A stretch of 64,000 nucleotides of DNA from assembly GCA_010405405.1 (NCBI GenBank), contig MU004231.1, forward strand, positions 1,447,386 through 1,511,385, in the 5' to 3' direction. Below, in pieces: positions 1 to 11,612 of the stretch. Both the position numbers and the translations under genes were made by a program. Positions within the stretch are counted from its first letter, which is position 1, and the number at the start of each line of letters is the position of its first letter. Source of the stretch: Microthyrium microscopicum (Eukaryota; Ascomycota; Dothideomycetes; Microthyriales; Microthyriaceae). The notes below the pieces were generated by a model. The model saw nothing but the letters and a program-made list of their open reading frames with translations. It was not told the DNA's origin and searched no databases.

Positions 1-1640
1 AGAAATGATAAATAGTTAATTCATTAAATACGGAATGGCTTAACGCAACATTCTAATACTCTAAAACATCTTTTTTAGCCTTAAGACCAGCACTAATATT
101 AACTACCTTAATCTTAAGAGCAGTTTTAAGGGCGAAGTTAGTAAAGAATACTATATTATATAAGTCATTATATCTTACACCGCACAGAATATTTGGCTTA
201 TTTTTAAAGTAGCTCCAAGCTAAAGGCAAAGAGCGCTCAACATCAAGATAACTATCTAGAAAATTAAATACTTTAATAAAATTTGCCACAGTATAATCTT
301 GCTGTAATTAGGCTATAAGGCCCGCGCAAGCTTCGGGAGTAGAGATTAAGAGGCTAGGGAGTCAATCTAGATATATCTTTATAAAATTCTATAGTTTACA
401 GTTAGCTTATAGTTATATATACACATAATATATAAGTACAATACTCTGCAACGAGTATAGTGAAACAGTAAAGCAGCAAAACAATTCGAGCTAATATACA
501 TTAAGAGCAATAAGATATCAAACGCCGCAACATGATACAAAAGTAGCAGAATAGACTACAGAGAGTACGATAATGTATAAGAACAATAAATAGCAACAAT
601 AATAAAAGAATTGAACAAAAAGAAAAGAAAAGAAAAGAAAGAAAAGAAAGGAATATAACTTACTTTCATATTATTGCGAGTATTAGTACCATAGATACCA
701 ATATTGCTCAAAAATAACTAAGAAGCTCACAAGCGAGTAGGATATTCAAGACCATATTTTTCAGCCAGCCAAAGCTCTTTAAAGACTTTGTCTTTAAACA
801 TATTATTTATATATAAAATAGCGTGAAAACACTCTTAACAAGCCAACAACGCCATTTTTCAACACTCTATATCTACATCGTCTATCTATATATACAGTCA
901 ATACTACTCTATAATCATAAATCACGAGTATAAACAGTAAGCTTACGGTCTTTTCAATAAGTAAACCATCCTTATCTACATCACCATCTACACTAAGGCA
1001 GCAGCGTTTAGCTACTTAATTAGCCTTAAGAGCAGCGGTCGTAGCATTCCGCTTTTTCTAGGTCATTTGAGGGATCGCGCCCCTACAGCAAACACGCAAT
1101 CTAGCTTTACAATCCTATATACCATACACGTTAGCACTTATTTTTATAGTAAGCATACATATATCAACTAGCAGTGAGTTATAAATTTAAAAGCAGAGAT
1201 TTAGATACAGAGATTTAGAAGCGTAAAAGATATTAATATAAAAGCTACAACATAATAAAAGAAGATGAATAAAGCAAGCACTATCAGGTAAAGAATAATA
1301 GAAAGAAAAGAAGGTCATGTAAGCACACTTAATCAACACATATTAGAGGACGTACAATAATAATAAAGCTACACAAGGATGAATAGAATATAGCATAATA
1401 AGAAAGGATTAGATTAATTACAAACTATTTACTTACGCAAGCTGTTTCAATCTACGCGGTAGATATGCCAACACTATCGTCAACTATGTCGGCAGTCAAC
1501 ACACCAAAGAAACTAAGACCAGACTCAAATTCGGCGGCCATAATAATAAAGATGCGTAAAAAGGAGATTTAAAAACGGGACTTAAAAACAGGAACGTAGC
1601 GGCAGCGGGCAGCGCAAACACAGAAACGAAAGTGTAGTAC
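1..1640 (-). other. AT-rich, RIP-worn block with possible gene relic
   Basis: The block is AT-rich and full of TA-containing words, unlike the flanking DNA. On the minus strand a short open stretch at 53-289 reads as 78 residues of plausible protein (with FLDSYLDVERSLPLAW), and near 1545 a good ATG starts MAAEFESGLSFFGVL with a possible splice donor (GCGTAAGT) near 1440. Stops interrupt the parts between. This fits a worn copy of an intron-bearing gene or a mobile-element gene. I do not recognise the family and see no element ends in the window. Confidence 0.35.
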
Positions 1641-4600
1641 GTGCTTGATCTTACAATTACAATAGTCTCTCGCGAACTTAATCGGTAGTGGTTAGAATTC
1701 TAAAACGTTATCTTATCTAAATCTTAATCTTGGGATCTACTGTTATTCCAGCACACGAAAACTAGTATAGTCTAATCCTGGGATCCAGCAGCTGTTATTG
1801 GTCGATCAACTCTTACATAAACATTATTTTCGCGCCTAATGTTTATTTACAACTAACCTTTAGCCGGATCTTAATAATTACGCCGCGCAACTCTTAAGTA
1901 ATAGTTACACGCAACTAACATTAGTATAACCTAACCTTAAAGAACGCAAATATTAGACGTTAACAAATCTTCTGCTAATACTTACTGCCTTGTAAGCCTT
2001 ACTCAAGACTTATATTTTGCCCTATACGGACAGTAATGCTACATACTTCGGTCCGGCGGTCCTTCTCTCCAAGATGAAGTACAACTTCAAATGTCCGTCC
2101 TACAACTCATGCTTCATCGTCACATTGCCTCCCTTCTCATCAACCTGCTCGTAAGGTGATGCCTGCTACTATCTTGGCTAACGCCTATTGGCACTCTGAT
2201 TGAAGGACAAGATCGTCCATCTATCTGGATCTCTGAACCCATCAACTGTGACTGCCGAATTGACAGACGGAAATGTCCATCACATATATTTACATGCTGT
2301 TAGTCTCTAAGCCTACACATGATTTCCTCCTATCGGCATTCTATCTAAGCAAGTGGCTAGCACCAACCAACCGCCATCTTGCCCTGATCTGCTAGGATCA
2401 CTTCTATACCTCTATACCAATAACCAGACGCACTGAACATTGTAGTCCTTTGCGCAAACGGGCCCTAGATCTTCAACTAGCTCGAACCTTTTTGAAAAAC
2501 CTACCTGCCGACCGGTAAAAAGGAAGCTAACTCCAAAGACCAGATATCCCAGCTCATAGCAGCCAAGGCGGAGAACTCCTTCCAACTTCACTTCATTGCC
2601 TCAGTCTACACACCATTGACAGACATCTCGCATTTGCTTTTCCCAGATATTGGGGCCACTTGAATCAAAGACATCTATGAACTACCGAGGTATACATCCG
2701 CCCATCTCATCTAGCAATCGTATGCAAGTCATCACGCATCTGGCCCATGCCCCGGCTTGCTTGTACTCCAAGGTAAGTAGAGCCGCATTGCATTGACAGT
2801 GGACACCATGAGAACATTGCTGGCGCTTTGCTTCGACGATTCAAATCACTACTGGAAGCAACCATTGTACCGAGCCACGCCAAATCTCCAGAAAGATTCG
2901 CAGAACTCTAGCTGATATACTGTAATTTCGAAGTTCGAGAACAGCAAATCAGATCTGCAGCGCTATGCCGCTGACCTTCCGAGCCGTGCATCATCCTCAT
3001 ACAGTAAATTGGATGCATACTATTCCAATTACGCATTTGCACAAGACGCAAACGCAAAGAACTTATTGTGAAGTGGCGTTTTTGCTACCGCACTGCCCAT
3101 CGCAAAAGTTGACCATAGAGGAGCACAAGTGATGTTTCGAAAGACGATTGAAACAAATACACACCAAAAATGTGTCTTGAACTAGCTCATAATCCGATCG
3201 TCATATTGACATGACCTTGCAGGGAGGACACAAGGACTCCAACCTGGCCTGGAGTTGCCTGCTGCCGAGTCCATGGAACAGGTAAGCGCATCTGCACGAG
3301 GCTCTCAAGATTGCCCCAAGTACTGCAAGGCTCCTCGGCATCTGTATACCTCCAGCAACTTCACCTCGATAGGCCTGTATAAGTTCAGTCAGCAGCACGC
3401 GCACCTCTCCAGCTTCTGCTCTCGACCAATAATCGCCCTGCAGAAATTGTACCATTCGAACAGATGGAACGCAAATTGACTTTCGTTGCATCTTACTTTT
3501 AAATCACATTGCTGAGTCCGGCTTTGCCTCTCTTACACCGATGCCGAAAACATTCAGTCGTCAGCTACTGTGCCCATATGCCAAAATTGCACAAGGCCTT
3601 GCCTTGCTGCTTGTTGATGATCACATGCATAGAAGATCGTCGCATGCACAGAAAATCGTCGCATGGATAGCGTGGGACATCCATATGCCAGTCCAACCTG
3701 CACTCCAAGACGACATTATAAGATTAGCAGATTGGCCTTGGAGCGTGAGTGGAATTTCTGTTCCAATCGTGCGAGTTTCAGCAGTTGGTAACTGGCTAAT
3801 TGAATGCTCGTGACATGCACCGAATGCATATAAAAATATATAACAGTTCTGATAGGGATATTGGCAGCATCGCATGGCCCTAAAGGAGTTAGGCGCCACT
3901 AATTACCACGTTTTCCTTCCTTCCTTCCACTTATAGAAATTGCAACTGAATATCGATGAATATGGGCAGCAGGAGCAAGAGCTCTTTCCCAAATTGAGCG
4001 CGATACACTTTGGGCGAGACTTGGCACGCGGGAGCCACGCTAAATTCTAACTTCTCCTCTTTGATCTGGTTGTGGCCGGATATGGCAATGTAATGTATGT
4101 GTCAATTATTACGAGCGGCTTGAAGAATTCGAACCTGCCACAACTTTCTACAACGAACTCCATTGGTATTTTGCAAGCATTTTGGTCATCTATTCGTATA
4201 GTGGCCAAAACAGATTGCCCCAACAATTTGATACACTTGCCCAACGGCGCTGGCTGGTTCTACCACTGTTCAATGCTTGTGGCTAAACCACCACAAGTAA
4301 CCCTTGGTCATCAAGGAAGTTCCTGGGGATGAGGTGAGATTGTTCTCGTGCTTTGAAACATTACAACCGCCTGATATATGGAAAAGGTGCAAGTGAGGTG
4401 TATTGTCTGGGGAATCCTGACTTGATCTTCCAGGTTGATCAGTGTTGAGTGGTAAAAGTGCCACAACCTTAAATAGATGGTCGCTCGATTGCAACCTTGA
4501 CACAGTTGCTAAACATCTGTCCCCAGGACGCTTGGAGTACGCACTGTTTCTGTGCATATTCCTTTTAGGTATTCTAGCGGTCCCTGTCGCTAAGAGAAAC

Positions 4601-5846
4601 CGGTTGGAGTTCGTATCCAAACTTCAGCGCAACCTGCGAGCAACTATGTTGCATTCGCCGCCATCTAGTATCGGGACTTCATGTCTTCATCGCCTCAACA
4701 CCACTACGCCGCACTCAGACCACGTCGTGTCGAGCAAGGCCTCTCCGTCGCCTCATGCTTGCTTGCGCCCTTTGCCCCATTCCTTTCATCAGTTTGCCAA
4801 CCTTCCCATTGGTTTTGGACAGCGCTCCTGATGACCATGGCTTTCCGATTTGATTCAGCGCGTCCCCATATCGATGTGAGACTTTCTTATCCAACGACCA
4901 TGCCTGTCTGACTACTTCTCTCTGAGGCAAGTGACCCGTCCCGACTGCCCATGCCATGTTATATGACAGTTCCCTCCCCCTGAACATCCCACTCAACGCT
5001 TCTGTTCAGCATTTGTATTCTGTTCTTTCCCGCCGTTCTGGTAACTTTCTTTCTTTTTGGCCAAGTCAAAGGCTACGGCACCCACGTTGAGCCAGAGTTT
5101 ACCCACTTTCGAAGGTGCATTGATTTGGTCTCTGCTGCCTGCAGCGAGCAAGTTTGTTCTCCGTGCCTACGTAAGGTGCATTTATGGGTCCTGATTCTCT
5201 TGGGTATGATATATTTTTCCTTTTCCGCGTGGAGGCCAGACGAAAGGGCCATTGGTGGTCGCATATCCATGCCAGGTGTCGTATAAAAGTAGAGTCTTGA
5301 CAGCTCTTGGTGGTCACGCTAAACACTGGAGCGGTAAAGTCCTCGTCTCCACATCAAGACCAAGCTGGACTGTCAATTGCGAGGCCGCCACTCCTATTCG
5401 CTACACCGTTTCCCCGTACATTACCTCTCAATCTCATTGCGCTCGAGTGCTCCATTAAATCATGGGCTAAATCACTCCTTGACAGTCTGAGTCGTCTCAT
5501 AAAGGCCCGTCTATTCCAGAATCCCAACGAATCCTCTCGTCCAATCACAATGTCACCCAGGTACTTATCCATACATTCCCTTTTCCTCCTCTTTTCTTTC
5601 TCTTGCAATATCTCAACGCTGTACCACCTCCACATGCCGAATGCATGAACACACCGCTCTCTCCTCCATTTCGCGTCCCCTCAGGCGTTGCTCTGCTCAA
5701 CCATCAGCATCGGCACTTTCTTTCCATCTCTTCCTAGCAACCCCCACCGAACGATCCCCGCTCAACTTCCGCATCCCCTTATACCTTTCTCGCGTCACAA
5801 ACAATCGACCGTGCCAACACCGCGAAGCGCTGCTTTGAGCTAACGG
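1641..5846. other. Long stretch without a supportable gene
   Basis: Only short overlapping open frames on both strands are present, none with recognisable domains or a convincing exon chain. The last part (about 5500-5846) is pyrimidine-rich and is probably the promoter and 5' leader of the Ras gene that starts at 5847. Near 3625-3665 a roughly 20-bp direct duplication (around ATCGTCGCATG) is visible. Confidence 0.5.
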
Positions 5847-7183
5847 ATGGGCGATAGGGAATACAACATAGTCGTGCTCGGCTCAGGTATGCGAAACCCG
5901 CGACTTGCAAACTGCTGCGAACGACATGAAAAGCATATTGCAAATCCTGGACATGAAGTATCTATATATACTGACCAAGCGTTCTTACACTGCAGGTGGT
6001 GTGGGCAAAAGCTGTCTAACTGGTACGTTCTTTCGCGATCACTTGATGTTGCGGATATAACCTTTTCTTTATCATTTTGCGCCTTGTTTTCTACCTCCTA
6101 CGTCAAGCTGCATTCGATCGATTTTCCCAATCGCTGATTGATCGAATGTTTCATGTACGAAAGAACCATTCGCTGCTCGCGAGTCAGGATTGAGCAGTGG
6201 AGAAACTCTAAATAAGATGCCAAAAGCTGACTTGCCTCTTAGCTCAATTCGTGCAGAATATATGGGTGAGTTTGGTCATCAGTGCTATGTTGTGTTCGTA
6301 CCATAGCGCATTATGGCTTCCATGCACTCTATGGCTGTCAGAACACGCGACGGGGTTTCGTGCTGAGTTGGATTACTCTCTTTGATTAATACACACTAAC
6401 AAACCTAAAAAGATCGAAAGCTACGACCCTACGATTGAAGATTCCTATCGCAAGACGTTAGAGGTTGATGTAAGGATGATATGACTCGTTCCTGTGGAGT
6501 ACCACGCTTATAACGCTCTTCAATATAGGGCCGCCAAGTCGTTCTCGAGATACTGGATACCGCCGGAACAGAACAGTTCAGTATATCCTCCCCGTATCTA
6601 TATGTACATGTACATTGCTAACCCACCCCTCAGCAGCCATGCGGTATGTCACCACCACACCGACCCACGCCCTTTCCCACTCCATCTCCACTGTTTGCCC
6701 CCACTTACCAGGCTCACTACTAAGACCCTTCGTAGGGAACTATACATGAAAACCGGCCAAGGATTCCTCCTCGTCTTCTCCATTACCTCCCTCTCCTCCC
6801 TTACCGAACTCCACGAACTCCGCGACCAAATATTACGTATCAAGGACGCAACCTCTGTTCCCCTCGTACTCGTCGGCAACAAATCAGATCTCGAAGACGA
6901 CCGTGCCGTCTCGCGCGCACGCGCTTTCCAAGTATCGCAAAGCTGGGGTCGCGTACCGTACTATGAGACGAGCGCACGGCGGCGTGCAAACGTGGATGAG
7001 GTGTTTCGAGACTTGTGTCGCCAGATCATAAGGAAAGACATGGAGATGCAGAGGCGTGGAGAGGGCGGAATCGGTGGCAGCGGTGGGTTTGGATATGGCG
7101 AGGATGTTAGTAAAGGAGGTAGGGGCGCCGGAAGGAAGAAGAAGAGGAGACGGGACGCGGCGAATCCGTGTACGATTTTATGA
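5847..7183 (+). CDS. rsr1: Rsr1/Bud1-like Ras-family small GTPase
   Basis: A membrane-bound Ras-type GTPase; in fungi this branch (Rsr1/Bud1, Krev-1, Rap-like) marks polarity sites and acts with the Cdc42 machinery. Seven exons: 5847-5886, 5996-6022, 6243-6265, 6413-6469, 6529-6580, 6634-6643 and 6736-7183, giving 218 residues. Visible motifs are the P-loop GSGGVGKS, the effector segment YDPTIEDSY, the G3 motif DTAGTEQF, GNKSD for guanine specificity and ETSA (G5). The tail is rich in K and R and ends in CTIL, a CAAX box whose final Leu predicts geranylgeranylation. A Gly-rich stretch lies before the basic tail. Exon 6 is only 10 nt long but is needed to give the conserved TAMRELYMK segment. 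The early exons are tiny, so the locus looks fragmentary in open-frame views. The Rsr1 assignment rests on motif resemblance; a closely related Ras paralogue is the alternative. Confidence 0.88.
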
Positions 7184-7288
7184 TTGCATGGTGATGAGTT
7201 GCGAGATTTCACGGCCGTTGTTATGATACGTGGTACTACGAAGTCGATGATATGATGAGGTTAAGGATGTGACAACATAAATGGCACG

Positions 7289-7376
7289 CTCCCATCGACG
7301 ACGATAGCTCCCACCGACGACGATAATTTCCATCAATGACGATTATTCCCAAGAACGATGATAGCTCCCATCAGCG
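7289..7376. repeat. Degenerate 19-bp tandem repeat
   Basis: Four full units and a partial fifth follow each other with a 19-bp period: CTCCCATCGACGACGATAG, CTCCCACCGACGACGATAA, then two more diverged units and CTCCCATCAGCG. It sits just after the Ras gene and before the convergent 3' end of the PPR-type gene, so it is probably a neutral minisatellite or part of a 3' untranslated region. Confidence 0.8.
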
Positions 7377-7852
7377 CTACTCGACCAGAGATGCTGTATC
7401 TTTCATTACATTCCATAAGTTGCCATCGTTGGGACCAACTCTATGGGAAATGGAGCAATGGATAAAAAAGGCGATGGATGGCAAACATCAACGTCAAAGG
7501 GAGCATGGCCAGTTATTCTTCACGCCCGTGGAGACTCTTCGGGAGTTCGAACGATCCAAGAGAGGGGCAGCATTGGGCGCGCAAAGGTTGAGTCGGGAGC
7601 ATAATTTCGGTTTTCATCATTGGTACGAATCCTGGTTACTTTCTTTGGATCTGAAGAGACATACTTGCGCTTTGAGGGTTTTTTTCCTCCTGCTACGATT
7701 ATGCGAGCGATAAGAATCCGATTTTGCAATTGCATATAAACTGGAGTATCTAGCATTTTCTCTGTATCTTAGATATACACATGATAGACAAAAAGTTGCG
7801 CATTCCAGACATTGGGTATCAGACAGAAATAACACATTACATAAAGTGGCGG

Positions 7853-10618
7853 TCAGCATAATCCGCGTTGTACGAGTAACTTGTCGGCCATAAGGGAAGT
7901 GTTGACAATGTATTTGACCCAATCCTCCTGCGTCATTTCAGCAAACTGAAACCGACTTCCCTCTCCAGAGGGTGGTGGAGGTTCATGTCCCAGGATCAAG
8001 AAGCGCAGGTGAATGCGCCTGTGAATGCGCTCTTCGCGGCTTAGTGGTGGGTGGCCAAATTGTGTGGTGGAGTGCAGCAAGCCATCTAGAACTGAGCCGT
8101 TGTTCTTTCTACTGAGTTCCCGAAAGTCGACATATTTGAATAGGCCGATTCTGTTAGGCGCATGTCCCGACCGAGTGGGAGTGTCGAAGTCGCTTTCACC
8201 GCCGTGAAAAGCTCGGATTCTGGAAGCTTTCGGACGGGCATCAGGAATCGCTGCTTGAAGGGAAACGAGCTCGGGGTCCATCTCCTCAATCGCTTGCTCG
8301 AAAAGCTCAGAAGATAGGGATTCAGAGGCTCCGAGAACATTCAATTCAGGAGCTCCAGACTCGAGGTCCAGTTCATTGTCAGGATTATTTATCTTCTCTT
8401 GTAGACCTTCAATATCCCTTACTTTCTCCACCTGTGAATAGTCATAAATGGCAGGGAATAGTCGATCCTTTGTCCAAACCTCTTCGATAGCCAGAAGCAG
8501 CTCCTCCAGAGTGAAGTGGTTTCCAACCTTGATACGTCTGTAGGTTTGTTGCTCTGAGGTTGCGTTACCGTAGAGAAAATGAAGCCAGAGTTTTAGACGT
8601 TGGGCAATCGACTGAGTATGAAGCGGTAGGCCATCTCGACCCAAATCAGTTAGAATACGAAGGTTGTTCAGAAACACAACCGCAGGATTCTCGAATGAGC
8701 TGTTGTAAGAGTAAAGCTGTCTGTGGCCCTGTTTGAACCCGGAATCGAGGAGATTGCTAGATAGAGATCCCAGTTTGTATTGCGACCAATGATTATCAGA
8801 ATCATTTGAGGGAAGCTGAGTCAATATCTCGCCGATGGGGTCTGTAAATCGATCGTGTTCAGATCCCAGATTATCTTCACGTCGAGCAAAGAAAGGGCGA
8901 GTATAGTATTGCCGAGCGAAGAAGTGGTAAAGCCGATTTGCACTGTGTGATCGGTTCCAGCTCAGATGACGAATAACATCCTGCCATAATTCCGTGGGTA
9001 TGCCATGCCCAGATTTGAGCATACGCACGCACAAGTTGGAAACGAACAAAAGATTGGATCTGATCAAATCAGAATCCACTAGGGCGGTGACCGAGTCCTG
9101 GGAAAGGCAGAAACTTTGAATCAAAGCGTCATCAATCAAGATTTGAAGTTGATGAGTATCTTTCTGGTGACAAAGATGGTCAAAGCATTCCAAAAACTCC
9201 TTAGTCATGTGTAAGTCATTTGACGTGAGTTGCGACAATGGGCCTTGAGCTTGCAGCAGATTTTGTGCGCTTCTATTTTCTAGAAGCTTTATAATTTCGA
9301 TCGTTCTCCTGGAGCTAAGATCATCGCCTTGCTGGTGATAAAAGCTAAGAAGCTTTTGTTGCACTTGCTTGTCCTGCAAAGTGTCTGGATGTAAATCACT
9401 CTGAACCAGATTTTCTAGAAGGTCGAATTGCTGTTGCTGAATGAACTGTTCTACAAGTCGAGGATAGATGGTACGACCAAGGACGATATTGGCATCTTTG
9501 AATTGCTGCAAGTAGTCTCTGGCTTCTTCAATGTCTCCAGCACGAGCCATCAATTCTCGAAGCGCCAGTGAGCCAAGCTTGCTATGACCAAAGACCTGCA
9601 ATTGCTTAATGATGTTTTGAAGTGTAAGACCTTTGGTGGCAAGAAGTCTAGCACAGAATTCGTCGCTGAGTGGCGCATAGCGATGTGTTTCTTCGACTCC
9701 AGAAATAGTTTCTTCATCAACGACATCTGGTACTGGATTGAAAGGCTTTGGATTAGTGTGATAGGCGCTCAGGTCGCCGCCGTCCTTTTTGATAAGAAAC
9801 TCCGCCAAAGCTTCCTCCAGTGTCGGTCGCTTCTTGAAAGTATGCTTCAAGAAACTGGAGCCATGTGGAAAGTCCTTTTGACTGTAGAGAAAAAAGTGCC
9901 AATCCAAAGCCAATTGCCATTCCTTCCACTTGCAAAGATCTGGAACAATGAGATCGTATACACCCTCACGCGGGAGACAGTATCCCCGTTTGTATATCTT
10001 TCGGAAGATTTCCAAATTCGATCTGGACGACTTTGCAACCGTTGCCAACGCATTCAGGGCACCAGGTCGTATAAAGTAGTCCTGCTGAAACTTCTCATGC
10101 CAAGTTAAAATCCATTCGTGCCCATTTTGGTCCTTCCGAGTGTACAAAGCCAGCCGCTTTTCCAGAGTATATTCGTACAGCCGATCGAACAGTATGCCAC
10201 TCCGTGATTTGACTTGTCGCGCATAGTCAAATGCTTCTTCGTGAAGCTGAACATCATTGAGTAACAGCCGCCAGATGTCGTTGGCTACCTGTCCTTGCAT
10301 AGGCAAGTCATCCCCAGACTTCTTCAACCTTTGCCACGTTTTACTGATTCCAGCGTCTGGATTGAGCCTGTATTCTCGCTGAAAGGCGTGCAACCAGAAT
10401 TGATCTTTTGTTGGCTCTTTGAGGCTCATTGAAGGGCTTGAGGAATTATTGTATACCCCATAGCCACCCGTCTCTGGTATACTCGCATAGTTTCGACGGC
10501 AGGGCGCATTCCAAGAAGTTGGCTGATAAGAAGCTCGTTGATGGGAAGTATGAGGAGAAGGTATCGAGCGCGTTGTGATTGCCGCGAGCCCAGGCAGTCG
10601 GCGTGTTACCGTGGGCAT
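7853..10618 (-). CDS. Mitochondrial PPR-like protein
   Basis: A single uninterrupted 921-residue frame. The first 35 residues are rich in Arg, Ser and Thr and lack acids (MPTVTRRLPGLAAITTRS), as in mitochondrial targeting presequences. The rest is largely alpha-helical with repeat-like pairs such as NALATVAKSSRSNLEIFRKI and LALRELMARAGDIEEARDYL, which fits a pentatricopeptide or related helical-repeat protein of fungal mitochondria. Such proteins bind organellar RNA and help maturation or translation of respiratory-chain messages. The start ATG lies 282 bp from the divergent cytochrome oxidase subunit 7 gene, which agrees with a mitochondrial role. I cannot assign an orthologue; the repeats are too diverged to count by eye. 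Confidence 0.7.
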   Translation of the reverse strand: MPTVTRRLPGLAAITTRSIPSPHTSHQRASYQPTSWNAPCRRNYASIPETGGYGVYNNSSSPSMSLKEPTKDQFWLHAFQREYRLNPDAGISKTWQRLKKSGDDLPMQGQVANDIWRLLLNDVQLHEEAFDYARQVKSRSGILFDRLYEYTLEKRLALYTRKDQNGHEWILTWHEKFQQDYFIRPGALNALATVAKSSRSNLEIFRKIYKRGYCLPREGVYDLIVPDLCKWKEWQLALDWHFFLYSQKDFPHGSSFLKHTFKKRPTLEEALAEFLIKKDGGDLSAYHTNPKPFNPVPDVVDEETISGVEETHRYAPLSDEFCARLLATKGLTLQNIIKQLQVFGHSKLGSLALRELMARAGDIEEARDYLQQFKDANIVLGRTIYPRLVEQFIQQQQFDLLENLVQSDLHPDTLQDKQVQQKLLSFYHQQGDDLSSRRTIEIIKLLENRSAQNLLQAQGPLSQLTSNDLHMTKEFLECFDHLCHQKDTHQLQILIDDALIQSFCLSQDSVTALVDSDLIRSNLLFVSNLCVRMLKSGHGIPTELWQDVIRHLSWNRSHSANRLYHFFARQYYTRPFFARREDNLGSEHDRFTDPIGEILTQLPSNDSDNHWSQYKLGSLSSNLLDSGFKQGHRQLYSYNSSFENPAVVFLNNLRILTDLGRDGLPLHTQSIAQRLKLWLHFLYGNATSEQQTYRRIKVGNHFTLEELLLAIEEVWTKDRLFPAIYDYSQVEKVRDIEGLQEKINNPDNELDLESGAPELNVLGASESLSSELFEQAIEEMDPELVSLQAAIPDARPKASRIRAFHGGESDFDTPTRSGHAPNRIGLFKYVDFRELSRKNNGSVLDGLLHSTTQFGHPPLSREERIHRRIHLRFLILGHEPPPPSGEGSRFQFAEMTQEDWVKYIVNTSLMADKLLVQRGLC

Positions 10619-10900
10619 GAAAATAGGTAGTTCAATATCATCTCTTCTTGTCCATTGACATTATTCGACACAAATCTGGGGTTCCTTGGTTATGTTGTTG
10701 TCAAAAGCCTGAGTTGTTGAGGAAATCACAATTTGAGACCTAAGAGCGGAAGTCCGCTTGATTCCGCGGTGCAGAGGTTACCGTACATAGTGCCAAGCTT
10801 TATTGCTCGACCACCACCCGACCTCATCACACTGCTTCGTACTTCTACCGAGCTCAAAACTCTCCACTCCGTCCTCAATCGATCTCATATCCGCTTCGCG
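10619..10900. promoter_or_regulatory. Shared divergent promoter region
   Basis: This 282-bp gap separates the start codons of the PPR-like gene (minus strand) and the cytochrome oxidase subunit 7 gene (plus strand). Any promoter elements for the two must largely share it. No specific binding site was identified by eye. Confidence 0.5.
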
Positions 10901-11390
10901 ATGCAGCCAACCACTCCCAGGATGGCCGGGTATGTCAATTGAGCCCATTTAGCCTTGCGGCACTCACCATAGCTTCTATTGAGGCTCGCATTGCTAACAA
11001 CGTGTAGTTTCGTCTACCGCGAGAACCGAGTTCCCCACTATCAGCGACTCTTTCAAAAGGTTGACGGTGTACGACAATGGCAAAAGGTGCTTATTCCTTC
11101 CCTGCAAGACGGCAATCGAATTATAGCCCAACAATTGGCGCTTTGTACTGACATGTATCAGACACCCAAGAGCAATCTGTACCTCAAGCCATACTATTTC
11201 CTCCTCTTCACGGGCACAGCCGGTATTTCAGTCATGTTAACTCAATAACGGAACATCTAGAAGCTAATAGTGCTACAGGAAGCTTGTGGATGATGGGTCG
11301 TATGGTCATGGTTAGCACTTACTCTTCCTCTGCTCATGTAATGATGCTAATACACTACAGGGACACAAGACTTGGTTTTCAGGAAAATAA
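10901..11390 (+). CDS. cox7: Cytochrome c oxidase subunit 7 (COX7A type)
   Basis: A small subunit of respiratory complex IV in the mitochondrial inner membrane. Five exons (10901-10929, 11008-11086, 11162-11222, 11279-11310, 11361-11390) give a 76-residue protein. Residues about 14-27 (YRENRVPHYQRLFQ) form the matrix-side helix. Residues 45-68 form one membrane segment (from YLKPYYFLLFTGTAG to MMGRMVMG), followed by the conserved ending GHKTWF. This matches the COX7A pattern in length and topology. All four introns have GT-AG ends and phases that agree. Because no exon exceeds 80 nt, the gene is easily missed. It is divergent from a mitochondrial PPR-like gene. Confidence 0.9.
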
Positions 11391-11612
11391 ATGCAACGAT
11401 CGTTATCAATACAACATGTTTTGTACTCAGTAGAGTCCCACGGGAGATTTCCCCTTACATAACCAATAGAGAGCTCTCTACCTGAGCGTCCATCCTTCGA
11501 TCACCTCAACCAAAATCAACCCCCAGGCTTACGAATTTGACAATAAGGCATCAATGGAGAGATCGTTGAATTTTGTATTCTTTATTTTATGTACATTTGC
11601 GGCAGATGGGTA

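Noticed and set aside
3201-5648. Several 60-130 codon frames between 3.2 and 5.6 kb
   Set aside because: They overlap on both strands, show no domain or consistent codon pattern, and no splice chain joins them into a recognisable protein.
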